Positions 35,723 to 44,875 of a DNA stretch of 64,000 nt are shown here, in pieces. The position numbers and the translations under genes were made by a program. Source of the stretch: Saprospira grandis str. Lewin (GTDB lineage Bacteria > Bacteroidota > Bacteroidia > Chitinophagales > Saprospiraceae); the NCBI RefSeq assembly GCF_000250635.1, contig NC_016940.1, positions 2,342,001 to 2,406,000 on the forward strand, written 5' to 3'. A model generated the notes under the pieces. That model was given only the letters and a program-made list of their open reading frames with translations, did not search any database and was not told the origin of the DNA. The first letter of the stretch is position 1; each line of letters starts with the position of its first letter.

Positions 35723-36718
35723 ATGGATTTCATGACAATTTTCTTTCTCATTATTGGCTTTGTGTTGCTCATCAAGGGAGCCGATTATCTGGTAGATGGG
35801 GCTTCGGCGGTGGCCAAGCGCTTTGGGATTCCGGATATTATTATTGGTTTGACGGTGGTGTCTATGGGGACCTCCGCACCCGAGTTGGTGGTTAGTGTGG
35901 GCTCTGCTATGAAGGGGTCTACGGGTTTGGTCTTTGCCAATGTGATTGGGAGTAATATCTCGAATACCTGTTTGATTTTGGGCGTGGCGGGGCTAATTGT
36001 GCCCTTAGTGGTGCAATCGACCACCGTAAAATATGAGTTGCCCTTATCAATTTTGATTATTCCCCTGCTCTTTATTTTATCTAATGACGCCATGCTTTGG
36101 GGGGCCGAAACAAGCACGCTCAGCCGCATCGATGGCTTTATTTTATTGGGCCTATTTGCGGGCTTTTTGTACTATGTTTTCCGTTCTGCCAAAAACAATC
36201 CCGATGAGGTAGAGGCAATTGATCCTTTGCCTGCATGGAAATCGGCTATCTTTATTGTGGGCGGTATTGCGGGCCTTATTGTTGGAGGAGACTGGGTGGT
36301 CAGTTCGGCCAAAGAAATAGCCACGACCTTCGGTATGACGGAGCGTTTGGTGGGGCTTACCGTTGTGGCGGTAGGGACCTCCTTGCCCGAGCTAGCGACC
36401 TCTGTGGTAGCGGCCATGAAACGCAATTCTGATATTGCGATTGGTAATGTGGTGGGCTCGAATATCTTTAATGTACTCTTGGTTTTGGGCACGAGTGCGG
36501 CCATTATGCCCACCAATTACGAGCTAGCCATCAACTTTGATTTATACTTCCTAATGGCGGTCAGTTTTGTCTTATTTGCCTTCTTTTTTGTGGGTACTTT
36601 GCGCAAAGAAAGCCTCTATACCCTAGACCGCTGGGAGGCGGCCCTTTTATTGGTTGCAATCATTGGATACTTTGCCTATATCATCGTCAATGACCCAGGC
36701 GTAGCTCCTGTAGGCTAG
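35723..36718 (+). CDS. CaCA family Na+/Ca2+ (K+-dependent type) exchanger
   Basis: Inner-membrane cation antiporter that expels Ca2+ against Na+ or H+. The two alpha repeats that form the ion path are clear: MGTSAPELVVSVGSAMKGS with NVIGSNISN (about residues 50-95) and VGTSLPELATSVVAAMKRNS with NVVGSNIFN (about 215-260). Around ten hydrophobic helices fit the 331-residue length. The frame extends six codons to a TTG at 35705; ATG at 35723 is taken, and ATG at 35732 is also possible. Its stop overlaps the end of the convergent lipoprotein gene by 4 bp. Confidence 0.92.
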   Translation: MDFMTIFFLIIGFVLLIKGADYLVDGASAVAKRFGIPDIIIGLTVVSMGTSAPELVVSVGSAMKGSTGLVFANVIGSNISNTCLILGVAGLIVPLVVQSTTVKYELPLSILIIPLLFILSNDAMLWGAETSTLSRIDGFILLGLFAGFLYYVFRSAKNNPDEVEAIDPLPAWKSAIFIVGGIAGLIVGGDWVVSSAKEIATTFGMTERLVGLTVVAVGTSLPELATSVVAAMKRNSDIAIGNVVGSNIFNVLLVLGTSAAIMPTNYELAINFDLYFLMAVSFVLFAFFFVGTLRKESLYTLDRWEAALLLVAIIGYFAYIIVNDPGVAPVG

Positions 36719-37161
36719 GGTTTTTGCCAAAGGCTATCGATGCCGGGATATTCTTTTTTGGCCCAGCGCCAAAGTCGTTTTTCCCAGCGTTTTAGGGCCT
36801 TATTATTCAGTTGATGGGCCTGCCAATGGGCAGAAAAAACAAGAGAATCGCCTTGATAAAAGGCCATAGAAGAAACTGGCGCTCCTGGCATAGGGGGCGG
36901 CAGTTCTTTTGTTTGGGGCCTAGGGGCTTTGGGGCCCAATTTACTGGGGCCTTGGGCCAGGAGCTCTTCCTGTTGGTTGGCCGATTTACGGACAATTTGC
37001 AGGCCCTGGCTATCCAACTTCATCCGCACCGACTGCTGGTAGGGGGGAGGGAGGCTAGGGTTGCCATTATAATACTCTAGGCGGTCCCAATTGGGGCCTT
37101 TATGGCAGGCAAAAAGCAGCAGGCAGGCCAAGAGGCTAGGCCCAAAAATCTTAAAATGCAT
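36715..37161 (-). CDS. Hypothetical lipoprotein, 148 residues
   Basis: Not recognised. MHFKIFGPSLLACLLLFACHKG is a lipoprotein signal with lipobox LFAC (Cys at residue 19). The mature protein has a proline-rich middle (about residues 75-95) and a basic, Trp-rich end (RWEKRLWRWAKKEYPGI). The middle LVFSAHWQAHQL suggests a short beta region. The 3' end overlaps that of the exchanger gene. Probably monocistronic. Confidence 0.72.
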   Translation of the reverse strand: MHFKIFGPSLLACLLLFACHKGPNWDRLEYYNGNPSLPPPYQQSVRMKLDSQGLQIVRKSANQQEELLAQGPSKLGPKAPRPQTKELPPPMPGAPVSSMAFYQGDSLVFSAHWQAHQLNNKALKRWEKRLWRWAKKEYPGIDSLWQKP

Positions 37162-37227
37162 AAAACTGGATTTAATGTAGGGCTAAGTTAAGAAGTTGTT
37201 GGAACATTTAGGGACGCATATTTTTTT

Positions 37228-37408
37228 GGGGCTGCCGCTACGCCCTTCGGTTGTCGAACTGGCGCCCCTTTGGGGCTGCCCCTCCCTTTGGTCGGGTCGC
37301 TCCACTTTGCAGCTCGCAGGCTTGCTCGGCCCTGCAGCCCTTCGGGCTTGGGTCTGCCGCCTTTGGCGGCCCTGCTTCGGCAGCTCAGCCTGCGGGCGCT
37401 TCGCGCCC
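37228..37408 (-). repeat. GC-rich intergenic element copy 13 (GGCTG/CAGCC class)
   Basis: Long copy; seven T precede GGGGCTGCCG, and a second GGGGCTGCCCC lies 43 bp inside, as if the CCCC end had been duplicated. The box is the diverged GGCTGAGCTGCCG. A GGGCGCTTCGCGCCC hairpin trails. Confidence 0.8.
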
Positions 37409-37635
37409 TGTCCACCGCAGAAAAAAAGCAGGACAAAAAGACCGTAAAAGGGAACTAAAAAAGAATTCTTCTAAACAAAATTTAACGATAGTTAAAACCC
37501 GCCAAAAGAAATTAAATTTTGGGCAAAGGGGCCTTTTCTTATATAAAAGAGAGTAAAGCTATCATTTTACTGCTAAAAGCTTCTAATTGAAGCAACTGCG
37601 GCCTAGAAACTAGGGGGCAAAAAAAATAAAATTCC

Positions 37636-37666
37636 TTTGCATAGGTGGCGAAACTGCATATCTTTG
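37636..37666 (+). promoter_or_regulatory. Promoter of the ATP synthase operon
   Basis: TTTG (37636-37639), 19 nt, then TATCTTTG (37659-37666): an exact Bacteroidota-type TTTG-N19-TAnnTTTG promoter, 37 bp before the atpB ATG. Confidence 0.85.
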
Positions 37667-37702
37667 CAGCGAATTTAAGAAAACCATCATAAGCTAAACA
37701 GC

Positions 37703-38968
37703 ATGCTTAAGAAAATTTATAGCCTTCTAGTAATTGCGATTTTGGGCCTTTTTGTAGGTCAGAATCAGGCTTATGCTTCTGGGGGCGATGACCCCATTGA
37801 GGCGGTCATGCACCACATTGGCGACGCACATCAATTTCACATTGTAGGTGATATGTATTTGCCTTTGCCTTGTATCGCTTATAGCGATGCGGGTTTGTTC
37901 TTTAGCCTATCTTCTGCTTTTGAGTATAGCCATGCCAATCATATGAGCAGCAAAGCCATTGATGGTTATGTCTTGTATCATGATGAGTTGATGCGCATCA
38001 AGGGAGATTTTCCTGCTGGTGTTGTAGAACTAAAGACAGATGGACATGCCGATGCACATTCAGATCAGCCCATGCCTGGCCATAGCGATGCTCATGGCGA
38101 CAAGCAGGTGGTCGATGAGCATGGCGTGCATACAGAGGGTGGCCATGATCGTGATGAAGTGCATGTGATGCACCAGATTACGCATGATGGAAAAACCTAT
38201 GAGCTAGAGTCGGCTAGCAAGCTACAAGCCATGACTAGCTGGTATGATTTCTCGGTAACGAAGAATGTATTTTCTATGTTTTTGGCCTTCTTGCTATTGG
38301 TGCTCATCTTTAGCTCAGTAGCCAAAGCTTATAAAAAGAATCAAGGAAAAGCGCCCAAAGGCCTTCAGTCTTTGCTAGAGCCTATCTTTGTATTTATGCG
38401 CGACGAAGTGATTGAGCCTGCAATTGGCCACAAATGGGAGAAATTCTTCCCCTTCTTGATGTCGCTATTTTTCTTTATCTTGTTCTCTAACTTGTTGGGC
38501 CTCATTCCTTTCTTCCCTGGAAGTGCCAACATTACTGGAAACTTGGGCGTTACTTTGGTACTCGCCGCCTTCACTTTCTTGGTCACTAATATTAGCGGAA
38601 ATGGCCACTACTGGCGCCACGTTTTTGCTATGCCTGGTGTACCTCTTCCCATCTTGATTTTGTTGACCCCAATTGAGGTGGTGGGTTTGTTTATTAAGCC
38701 AATTACGCTCTTGATTCGTTTGTTTGCAAACATTACGGCGGGTCACATTATCATCCTTTCATTGGTTAGCTTGATTTTCATCTTTTCTAATGGAGGCGAA
38801 AACACAGGCGGTGCCGTGGGAGGTGGAGCGATTGCTGTTCCTTTTGTATTTGCCATGAACTTCTTGGAGCTCTTTGTAGCTTTCTTGCAAGCCTTCATCT
38901 TTACCTTGCTTTCTTCTATTTATATCGGTGCAGCTGTAGAAGAGCACCATCATGAAGAAGCACACTAG
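37703..38968 (+). CDS. atpB: ATP synthase F0 subunit a, with long histidine-rich N-terminal extension
   Basis: Subunit a forms the proton half-channels beside the c-ring. The conserved part is at about residues 190-410, with the essential Arg in LLIRLFANITAGH and the later GxFxxLF-like ELFVAFLQAFIFTLLSSIYI. The first 22 residues are a signal-like segment, and residues about 110-165 hold many His and Asp (HADAHSDQPMPGHSDAHGDK). Such extensions occur in Bacteroidota AtpB, but the His density is notable and could bind metal or sense pH. First gene of an atpB-E-F-H-A-G operon. Confidence 0.96.
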   Translation: MLKKIYSLLVIAILGLFVGQNQAYASGGDDPIEAVMHHIGDAHQFHIVGDMYLPLPCIAYSDAGLFFSLSSAFEYSHANHMSSKAIDGYVLYHDELMRIKGDFPAGVVELKTDGHADAHSDQPMPGHSDAHGDKQVVDEHGVHTEGGHDRDEVHVMHQITHDGKTYELESASKLQAMTSWYDFSVTKNVFSMFLAFLLLVLIFSSVAKAYKKNQGKAPKGLQSLLEPIFVFMRDEVIEPAIGHKWEKFFPFLMSLFFFILFSNLLGLIPFFPGSANITGNLGVTLVLAAFTFLVTNISGNGHYWRHVFAMPGVPLPILILLTPIEVVGLFIKPITLLIRLFANITAGHIIILSLVSLIFIFSNGGENTGGAVGGGAIAVPFVFAMNFLELFVAFLQAFIFTLLSSIYIGAAVEEHHHEEAH

Positions 38969-39011
38969 ATTTCGACTAACGATTATTATTTATATTTTTT
39001 TCATTCTTTAA

Positions 39012-39218
<207 letters not shown>

Positions 39219-39230
39219 TTTTAACTCTTC

Positions 39231-39276
39231 AAGCTGACTCGGCAACGATTGGTTGTCGAGCAGCTTCTTTTCTTTT
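39231..39276 (+). promoter_or_regulatory. Strong hairpin after atpE (attenuator or mRNA stabiliser)
   Basis: AAGCTG-CTCGGCAAC pairs with GTTGTCGAG-CAGCTT (one bulge, one G-U pair) and is followed by CTTTTCTTTT. It resembles a leaky terminator and may raise c-subunit mRNA relative to the downstream genes, matching the high c-ring stoichiometry. Confidence 0.65.
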
Positions 39277-39320
39277 AGAATTTATACTATTTATTATAAT
39301 ACACATATATACTCTGCCTT

Positions 39321-39842
39321 ATGCTTTATCTAGCAGACTTCTCTGTGATGAATCCAAGCTTCGGCTTGTTGTTCTGGACCAGCATCATCTTTATCTTGGT
39401 ATGGTTGGTAATCGGCCGCTTTTTCAAGAGTATCAAGAATGCGCTTAAAGATCGTGAAACCGATATCCAGTCGGCTCTAGATCAGGCCAAATTGGCTCGT
39501 GAAGAAATGGCTCAACTAAAATCTGAGCATGACGTATTGTTGAAAAAAGCTCGTGAAGAGCGCTTGAAAATTATTGCTGATGCTGAGGCCGCTCGCGAGC
39601 AAATTGTAGAAGAAGCCAAAGCTAAAGCAGACCAAAGCAGCCGCCAGATGATTGAGGCCGCTAAAGTAGAAATTGAGAACCGCCGCAAAGAATTGGAGGT
39701 GGAGCTCTTTAACGAACTCGGTCAACTTTCTGTACATCTTGCAGAACAACTCATTGGCCGCGAACTAGAAAACAAGCATGAGGATTTCATCCAGTCTAAA
39801 GTGACTGAGTTGAAAAATACAGACCTCGCTCAGCTCAACTAA
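39321..39842 (+). CDS. atpF: ATP synthase F0 subunit b
   Basis: Peripheral stalk subunit. A membrane anchor at about residues 12-32 (SFGLLFWTSIIFILVWLVIG) is followed by a long charged helix (KNALKDRETDIQSALDQAKLAREEMAQL onward) that forms the coiled-coil stator. 173 residues is normal. It lies between atpE and atpH with 28 bp to the latter. Confidence 0.96.
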   Translation: MLYLADFSVMNPSFGLLFWTSIIFILVWLVIGRFFKSIKNALKDRETDIQSALDQAKLAREEMAQLKSEHDVLLKKAREERLKIIADAEAAREQIVEEAKAKADQSSRQMIEAAKVEIENRRKELEVELFNELGQLSVHLAEQLIGRELENKHEDFIQSKVTELKNTDLAQLN

Positions 39843-39870
39843 TTTTTTCTTCCTCTAACTTTTAGCTATT

Positions 39871-40431
39871 ATGTCTATTAGCCGTATTGCCGCTCGCTAC
39901 GCCCAATCACTCTTTGATTTGGCCCAACAAGAGCAAGCACTCGATCAAATTCATGAGGATGTAAAAAGTATTGAGCAGGTGGTAGAATTGCCCGATTTTG
40001 AGGCAGTCATGAGAAATCCACTGATCTCTACCGAGAAAAAAGAAAACATCTTCGAAGCCGTGTTCAAAGGGAAAATTCACCCTCTGGCCCTCAATACTCT
40101 GATGGTCATGGCTGAACACAAAAGAGAACGCTACCTTAGCGCTTTCTGCCACTTCTTCCACAACCTCTACACTGAGTATAAAGAGGTTTCTATCGTTAAA
40201 CTGACCACGGCCACTGCCGTTAGCCAAGCCGCTATTGACAATATTTTGGCTGGCTTTCAAGAAAAAGGCCTAATCAAAAAAGATATTGAACTAGAGGTGG
40301 CTGTAGATCCTAGCCTTGTTGCTGGATTTGTGCTCGAGTTTAATGATAAAGTATATAATGCCTCTGTGGCGCAAAAGCTCTCTGAGCTGAGAACCAAATT
40401 TAGTCAAAACCTCTATACTAAAAATATTTAA
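39871..40431 (+). CDS. atpH: ATP synthase F1 subunit delta
   Basis: Links the peripheral stalk to the top of F1. Typical features are the N-terminal [17 protein letters not shown] and the C-terminal [34 protein letters not shown]. 186 residues is the family length. atpA begins 4 bp after its stop, implying translational coupling. Confidence 0.96.
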   Translation: MSISRIAARYAQSLFDLAQQEQALDQIHEDVKSIEQVVELPDFEAVMRNPLISTEKKENIFEAVFKGKIHPLALNTLMVMAEHKRERYLSAFCHFFHNLYTEYKEVSIVKLTTATAVSQAAIDNILAGFQEKGLIKKDIELEVAVDPSLVAGFVLEFNDKVYNASVAQKLSELRTKFSQNLYTKNI

Positions 40432-40435
40432 AGAT

Positions 40436-42040
40436 ATGGTTGACGTAAGACCGGACGAAATCTCCGCAATATTGAAAGAGCAAATTACTGGTTTTGGCGC
40501 CGGTGCAACGCTCGAAGAAGAAGGTACCGTATTGGAAGTGGGTGATGGTATCGCCCGTATCTATGGTTTAACAAATGTAGCGGCCGGTGAATTGGTCGAA
40601 TTCAAAGATAAAGGGGTTCAAGCTATCGCCCTTAACTTGGAAGAAGATAACGTAGGGGTTGTACTTATGGGTCCTTCTGAAAAGATTAAAGAGGGAGACA
40701 AAGTAAAACGTACTGGCCGTATCGCTTCTATCGATGTAGGAGAAGGTATGCTTGGCCGCGTAATCAATCCTTTGGGCCAACCCCTAGACGGACGTGGCGC
40801 TATCACAGGAGAACGCTACGCTATGCCCCTAGAGCGTAAAGCTCCTGGTGTAATTTATCGTCAGCCTGTAAACGAACCGCTCCAAACAGGAATCAAAGCT
40901 ATCGATGCCATGATTCCAATCGGACGTGGACAACGTGAGTTGATTATCGGTGACCGCCAAACGGGTAAAACCGCTATCGCTATCGATACGATCCTCAACC
41001 AAAAAGAATTTTACGATCGCAATGAGCCCGTATACTGTATCTACGTTGCCGTAGGTCAAAAGGCTTCTACTGTAGCTATGGTAGCTAAAACACTAGAAGA
41101 AAATGGCGCTCTTCCTTATACCGTAATCGTTTCTGCAGCAGCTTCTGATCCTGCTCCCCTTCAGTTCTACGCTCCCTTTGCTGGTGCCGCTGTAGGTGAG
41201 TTCTTCCGCGATACAGGACGCCCCGCTCTTATCGTTTATGATGATTTGTCTAAGCAGGCGGTAGCCTACCGTGAGGTATCTCTACTCCTACGCCGTCCTC
41301 CCGGACGTGAGGCTTATCCCGGTGACGTTTTCTACCTTCACTCTCGTTTGCTAGAACGCGCAGCCAAAGTAATCAACAATGATGAGATCGCTCGCGAAAT
41401 GAACGATTTGCCCGATTCACTCAAAAACGCTAAGGATGCTCAAGGTAATCCTATCGTGAAAGGTGGTGGATCTCTTACGGCTCTTCCTATCATCGAGACA
41501 CAAGCAGCCGACGTTTCTGCTTATATCCCAACGAACGTAATTTCTATTACCGATGGTCAGATCTTCCTAGAGTCTAACCTTTTCAACGCCGGTGTGCGTC
41601 CCGCTATTAACGTAGGGGTGTCTGTATCTCGCGTAGGGGGGTCTGCTCAGATCAAACCCATGAAAAAGGTATCTGGTACCCTTAAGTTGGACCAAGCTCA
41701 GTACCGCGAATTGGAGGCTTTTGCCAAGTTTGGCTCTGACCTCGATGCCGCCACTAAGCTCGTTCTCGATAAAGGTGCCCGTAACGTAGAAATCCTAAAG
41801 CAACCTCAGTATTCTCCCGTTTCTGTAGAGAAGCAAGTAGCCATTATCTACTGTGGTACTAAGGGCCTTTTGCGTAACGTTCCCGTCGATCGCGTTAAAG
41901 AATTTGAACGCCTGTTCTTGATCGAACTCGATCGCCGCCTACCCGATGTACTTACCGCTTTCCGCAACAAAAAGTACAACAAAGAAGATCTCGCTAAGAT
42001 CGAAGCACTTGCCGCCGAAATGACGCAGCAGTTCGCTTAA
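40436..42040 (+). CDS. atpA: ATP synthase F1 subunit alpha
   Basis: Non-catalytic nucleotide-binding subunit of F1. The P-loop GDRQTGKT is at about residues 172-179, preceded by [31 protein letters not shown] and the family signature [14 protein letters not shown] follow. 534 residues. The catalytic beta subunit (atpD) and epsilon (atpC) are not adjacent; in many Bacteroidota they form a separate operon. Confidence 0.98.
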   Translation: MVDVRPDEISAILKEQITGFGAGATLEEEGTVLEVGDGIARIYGLTNVAAGELVEFKDKGVQAIALNLEEDNVGVVLMGPSEKIKEGDKVKRTGRIASIDVGEGMLGRVINPLGQPLDGRGAITGERYAMPLERKAPGVIYRQPVNEPLQTGIKAIDAMIPIGRGQRELIIGDRQTGKTAIAIDTILNQKEFYDRNEPVYCIYVAVGQKASTVAMVAKTLEENGALPYTVIVSAAASDPAPLQFYAPFAGAAVGEFFRDTGRPALIVYDDLSKQAVAYREVSLLLRRPPGREAYPGDVFYLHSRLLERAAKVINNDEIAREMNDLPDSLKNAKDAQGNPIVKGGGSLTALPIIETQAADVSAYIPTNVISITDGQIFLESNLFNAGVRPAINVGVSVSRVGGSAQIKPMKKVSGTLKLDQAQYRELEAFAKFGSDLDAATKLVLDKGARNVEILKQPQYSPVSVEKQVAIIYCGTKGLLRNVPVDRVKEFERLFLIELDRRLPDVLTAFRNKKYNKEDLAKIEALAAEMTQQFA

Positions 42041-42056
42041 TCATATACTCTGAGGA

Positions 42057-42089
42057 TTTGGGCTAGCCCCGCTAGCCCAAACCCTTCTT
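42057..42089 (+). promoter_or_regulatory. Perfect 11-bp hairpin between atpA and atpG
   Basis: TTTGGGCTAGC (42057-42067), loop CCC, GCTAGCCCAAA (42071-42081), followed by a pyrimidine-rich tract. It may act as partial terminator or mRNA processing site inside the operon. Confidence 0.6.
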
Positions 42090-42119
42090 TTCTTATTTTC
42101 ACCATCTAGATGTCTCGAA

Positions 42120-43025
42120 ATGGCCAACCTTAAAGAAGTACGTGACCGCATTCAGTCGGTAAACTCTACGCAGCAAATTACCAAAGCGATGAAGCTGGTA
42201 GCGGCCTCTAAGTTGCGTCGTGCCCAACAAGCTATCACGCAATTGCGCCCTTACTCAGAAAAACTCAATAGCATTTTGTCTAACATTATGCTCACTATTG
42301 AAGAAGGAGCAGATGAGTCTGGCTACTCTAATGAACGCCAAATCAATAAGGTCTGCCTAGTGGTGATTAGCTCTAACCGTGGCCTTTGTGGTGCCTATAA
42401 CTCTAATGTAATCAAACAGGTGATCGGCCTGCTAGAAGAAGGAGGAAAATACCACAAGCAATATGAAGCCGGCAACGTTTCTATGCTCTTTATCGGTAAA
42501 AAAGCATACGATATCCTCAAAAAGACCTACACTAAGGCTACTTTGATTACGGATTATCTCGAAATCGTAGGCAAAGATTTCTCTTCTCAAGATTCTATGC
42601 CTATCGCCGAAATGCTTATGCAGCAGTATCTAGACGCAGACTATGACGCTATTGATATCGTCTACGCTAAGTTCCGCAATGCCGCTATGCAAGAGTTTGA
42701 AGTAGAACAGTTCCTCCCTATCGCCAAAGCAGAAGCCCCAGAAGGTCAAGAAGACTTTTCTGTAGACTTTATCTTTGAGCCCCCTAAAGAGGACCTACTC
42801 GAATACCTCACGCCTACTATCCTCAAAACGCAGTTTCACAAAACTATCTTAGACTCTAATGCCTCTGAGCATGGTGCCCGTATGACGGCTATGGATAAAG
42901 CTTCTGAAAATGCCGATGAGCTCTTGCGTGAACTCAAAATTAACTATAACAAAGCCCGCCAAGAAGCAATTACTACCGAGTTGGGAGAAATTGTGGGCGG
43001 TGCCGCCGCTCTCGAAAGCCAATAG
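42120..43025 (+). CDS. atpG: ATP synthase F1 subunit gamma
   Basis: Central rotor shaft of F1. N-terminal helix KEVRDRIQSVNSTQQITKAMKLVAASKLRRAQ and C-terminal helix with SEHGARMTAMDKASENADELL are both diagnostic. The middle SSNRGLCGAYNSNVI is the Rossmann-like part. 301 residues. Last gene of the operon; a bidirectional terminator follows. Confidence 0.97.
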   Translation: MANLKEVRDRIQSVNSTQQITKAMKLVAASKLRRAQQAITQLRPYSEKLNSILSNIMLTIEEGADESGYSNERQINKVCLVVISSNRGLCGAYNSNVIKQVIGLLEEGGKYHKQYEAGNVSMLFIGKKAYDILKKTYTKATLITDYLEIVGKDFSSQDSMPIAEMLMQQYLDADYDAIDIVYAKFRNAAMQEFEVEQFLPIAKAEAPEGQEDFSVDFIFEPPKEDLLEYLTPTILKTQFHKTILDSNASEHGARMTAMDKASENADELLRELKINYNKARQEAITTELGEIVGGAAALESQ

Positions 43026-43046
43026 GCCAAAAGAGAGATATACAAA

Positions 43047-43079
43047 CAAAAAAAGGAAGCCGATTGGCTTCCTTTTTTT
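43047..43079 (+). terminator. Bidirectional terminator between atpG and the 155-residue secreted protein
   Basis: GGAAGCC (43055-43061) pairs with GGCTTCC (43066-43072), with eight A before and seven T after, serving both convergent transcripts. Confidence 0.92.
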
Positions 43080-43096
43080 ATTTCACTAGCTTGGTT

Positions 43097-43564
43097 CTAG
43101 TTTGCACCAGGACGACGCTTCTGTGAAGCGGCATCATTGGTATTCGTTGCTCCACCACGCTTCTTCTGTGCATCAGCATCACCTTTGGTCGTTGCTCCAC
43201 CACGACCCTTCTGAGGATCTTTAGTGGCTCCACCAGAAGTAGCTTCTTCAGCAGGAGTGGTAGATGAACCCTCGCTACCAGAGGTAGCAGATCCAGAGCT
43301 AGGCGCAACAGGACGTGTGCTGTTTCCACCACTCTTTACCGTCTCCTCCACAGGAGCATCAGGATTCTCTTCTTTGTACAAACGCATAGCCTCTTCATCA
43401 GCAGTTTCTTGGCATTTCTGCATCTGCTCTTCCATGAATTTGGTCTTTAGCTCTTCATATTTGGCGTCAATTTTCGCCTGCTCACCATCATCAAAAGAAG
43501 ATAGCAAACCAAAGGCACCCAACCCTAGGCAAAAGGCACCTGCAAACAATAGTTGCTTTTTCAT
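43097..43564 (-). CDS. Hypothetical secreted protein with low-complexity tail, 155 residues
   Basis: Not recognised. Signal peptide about 1-22 (LLFAGAFCLGLGAFGLLSS). Residues about 25-65 form a charged helix (KIDAKYEELKTKFMEEQMQKCQETADEEAM). The rest is Ser/Thr/Gly-rich and ends in repeats GGATKDPQKGRGGATTKGD and KKRGGATN. The helical part resembles that of the upstream 79-residue lipoprotein (KxEE...FMEE...KC), so the two may be paralogues. 33 bp separate the two genes. Confidence 0.72.
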   Translation of the reverse strand: MKKQLLFAGAFCLGLGAFGLLSSFDDGEQAKIDAKYEELKTKFMEEQMQKCQETADEEAMRLYKEENPDAPVEETVKSGGNSTRPVAPSSGSATSGSEGSSTTPAEEATSGGATKDPQKGRGGATTKGDADAQKKRGGATNTNDAASQKRRPGAN

Positions 43565-43597
43565 AACTATATCGGTTTTATAAAAGTCAAAATAAAA

Positions 43598-43837
43598 TTA
43601 CTGCTCAGCCTCTCCATCTGCTTGCTCTGCCATAGCCTGAGCAATAGAGTCTTTTTTAGCCGCTACCAATTCGTCGCACTTTTTAGTGGCTTCTTCCATT
43701 AGGGTAGCTTCTTCTGTTTTTAGTTTTTCTTCCGCTTTCTTGGCAATATCCGCCTCGCTAGAAGCTCCGCCGCCGCAGCTAACGACAGAAAAGGCCATAA
43801 GGCCTAGGCTCAAAGCGCCTACAATTAGTTTTTTCAT
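43598..43837 (-). CDS. Small lipoprotein, 79 residues
   Basis: MKKLIVGALSLGLMAFSVVSCGGG is a lipoprotein signal (lipobox VVSC, Cys at residue 21). After a Gly-rich spacer, one charged helix follows (EEKLKTEEATLMEEATKKCDELVAAKKDSI) with a single Cys. The frame continues to 43912, but ATG at 43837 is the proper signal start. A strong promoter lies upstream, and the gene leads a two-gene operon. Its form recalls small envelope lipoproteins such as Lpp, but no homology is claimed. Confidence 0.75.
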   Translation of the reverse strand: MKKLIVGALSLGLMAFSVVSCGGGASSEADIAKKAEEKLKTEEATLMEEATKKCDELVAAKKDSIAQAMAEQADGEAEQ

Positions 43838-43909
43838 GATCTTGTACTTTTGATAAAATGATTCGTGAATAGACTCAAACTGCTTGCTAAAAAGCTTTTT
43901 GAGCCTATA

Positions 43910-43939
43910 CAAATTTAAGATAAAATATCAGATATACAA
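43910..43939 (-). promoter_or_regulatory. Promoter of the small lipoprotein operon
   Basis: On the minus strand TTG (43939-43937), exactly 19 nt, then TAAATTTG (43917-43910), a perfect TAnnTTTG. The leader to the ATG at 43837 is about 65 nt. Confidence 0.8.
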
Positions 43940-44037
43940 GCGCAAGGCCCTGTTTTACTACCTTTCTACAGTTGGCTTTCCTCTTTTTTACAAAATCCTA
44001 GGATCCCATCTTCTTTTGCTTTTTCTTTTTGTTTTTT

Positions 44038-44160
44038 GGGGGCCCGCGGCCAGCTTTGCTGGCCGCCGCTATGCTGCGGGGCTCACAGGTCTGTTCGGCC
44101 CTGCAGCCGCCTGCGGCGGCTTGGGTCTGGCCTGCGGCCCCCCCTCCGCAGCGCTGGGCC
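44038..44160 (-). repeat. GC-rich intergenic element copy 14 (GGCCC/GGGCC class)
   Basis: Second member of the rare class: end GCGGGCCCCC, box GGCCCAGCGCTGCGG. Core GAGCCCCGC variant with ACAGACCTGTGAGC, where GCAG/CTGC of the consensus has become ACAG/CTGT, a paired change. Confidence 0.85.
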
Positions 44161-44209
44161 GCTCATCTGTCTTTTTTTCTTTTGGTCTTCTTCTTCGGCA
44201 GTTTTGGGG

Positions 44210-44399
44210 CCATGGGCTGAAGCCCATGGTTGTGGGTCTATGCAAACTGGCGGACTAAAGCCCTTGTTTGCTGGAAAATGGAAAAAAATTTAGCTCCAAG
44301 AAAAAACAACCCTTGTTCAAAGTGGTAGAGGATTTTAATCCTTTCCACACTATAGATGTAGAATGGGATTGTTGTCTGGCTGTGGGTTTCAACCCACAG
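44210..44399 (-). repeat. AT-rich hairpin block B (partner of 29010-29086)
   Basis: Read on the minus strand from 44399, CTGTGGGTTGAAACCCACAG is followed by CCAGACAACAAT, TACATCTATAGTG, then AGGATTAAAATCCTCTACC, matching block A at 29010-29086. A further palindrome CCATGGGCTGAAGCCCATGG lies at 44210-44229. Confidence 0.75.
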
Positions 44400-44417
44400 G
44401 TATATATCCACCCTACA

Positions 44418-44551
44418 GGCCCGAAGGCCCGCAGGCTTAGGGATGGATAGGGGGGCGGCGAAGCCGCAGACCAAGGAGCGAAGCGACGCAGGGCCGAGCA
44501 GACCTGCGAGCCCCGACACAGCCCGGCCCGCCTGAAGGGCGGGAAAGCCCC
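44418..44551 (+). repeat. GC-rich intergenic element copy 15 with compensated terminal pair (GGCTT/AAGCC)
   Basis: The box reads GGCTTAGGGATGG where its class has GGCTGAGGGATGG, and the opposite end reads AAAGCCCC where the class has GCAGCCCC. The two single-base changes restore pairing. The inner hairpin is GCCCGCCTGAAGGGCGGG. Confidence 0.85.
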
Positions 44552-44591
44552 AAAAAAATACAATCTCAAAGATTAGATAACTTCCCTAGCC

Positions 44592-44873
44592 CTAAAATTC
44601 TAAGCCATAGAAGTAGTATAAAAAGAAGCCCAACAAAAGCAGATGCAAGAGAAAGGCGGCCCAAGCCCGCCAGAGAAAGGAGCGTTTTTGGGTTTTGTGT
44701 CGAAACCAATAAATGCCCACTAAAATACCCAAGCTACCGCCCAAAAAACCTAGGCGCAAGAGTTGTTTTTCGGGGACTCGCCAAGCGTCTTTTTTGGCCT
44801 GTCGTTTATCCCAATACATTTGTATTAGGGCATAAATATTTAGGCTAATGGGGAGGAGGATAAGTAAAAGCAT
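44592..44873 (-). CDS. DUF1294 family membrane protein
   Basis: Small inner-membrane protein of 93 residues and unknown function. The diagnostic DKRQAKKDAWRVPEKQLLRLGFLGGSLGILVG and FRHKTQKRSF are present. Three hydrophobic segments at about 2-20, 42-60 and 70-90. It starts 2 bp after the aroC stop and is probably expressed from the same transcript. Confidence 0.88.
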   Translation of the reverse strand: MLLLILLPISLNIYALIQMYWDKRQAKKDAWRVPEKQLLRLGFLGGSLGILVGIYWFRHKTQKRSFLWRAWAAFLLHLLLLGFFLYYFYGLEF

Positions 44874-44875
44874 AG

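Noticed and set aside
43884-44293. Open frames of 60-124 residues between the lipoprotein operon and the DUF1294 gene
   Set aside because: They cover repeat copy 14 and hairpin block B in three overlapping frames, without a protein-like pattern.
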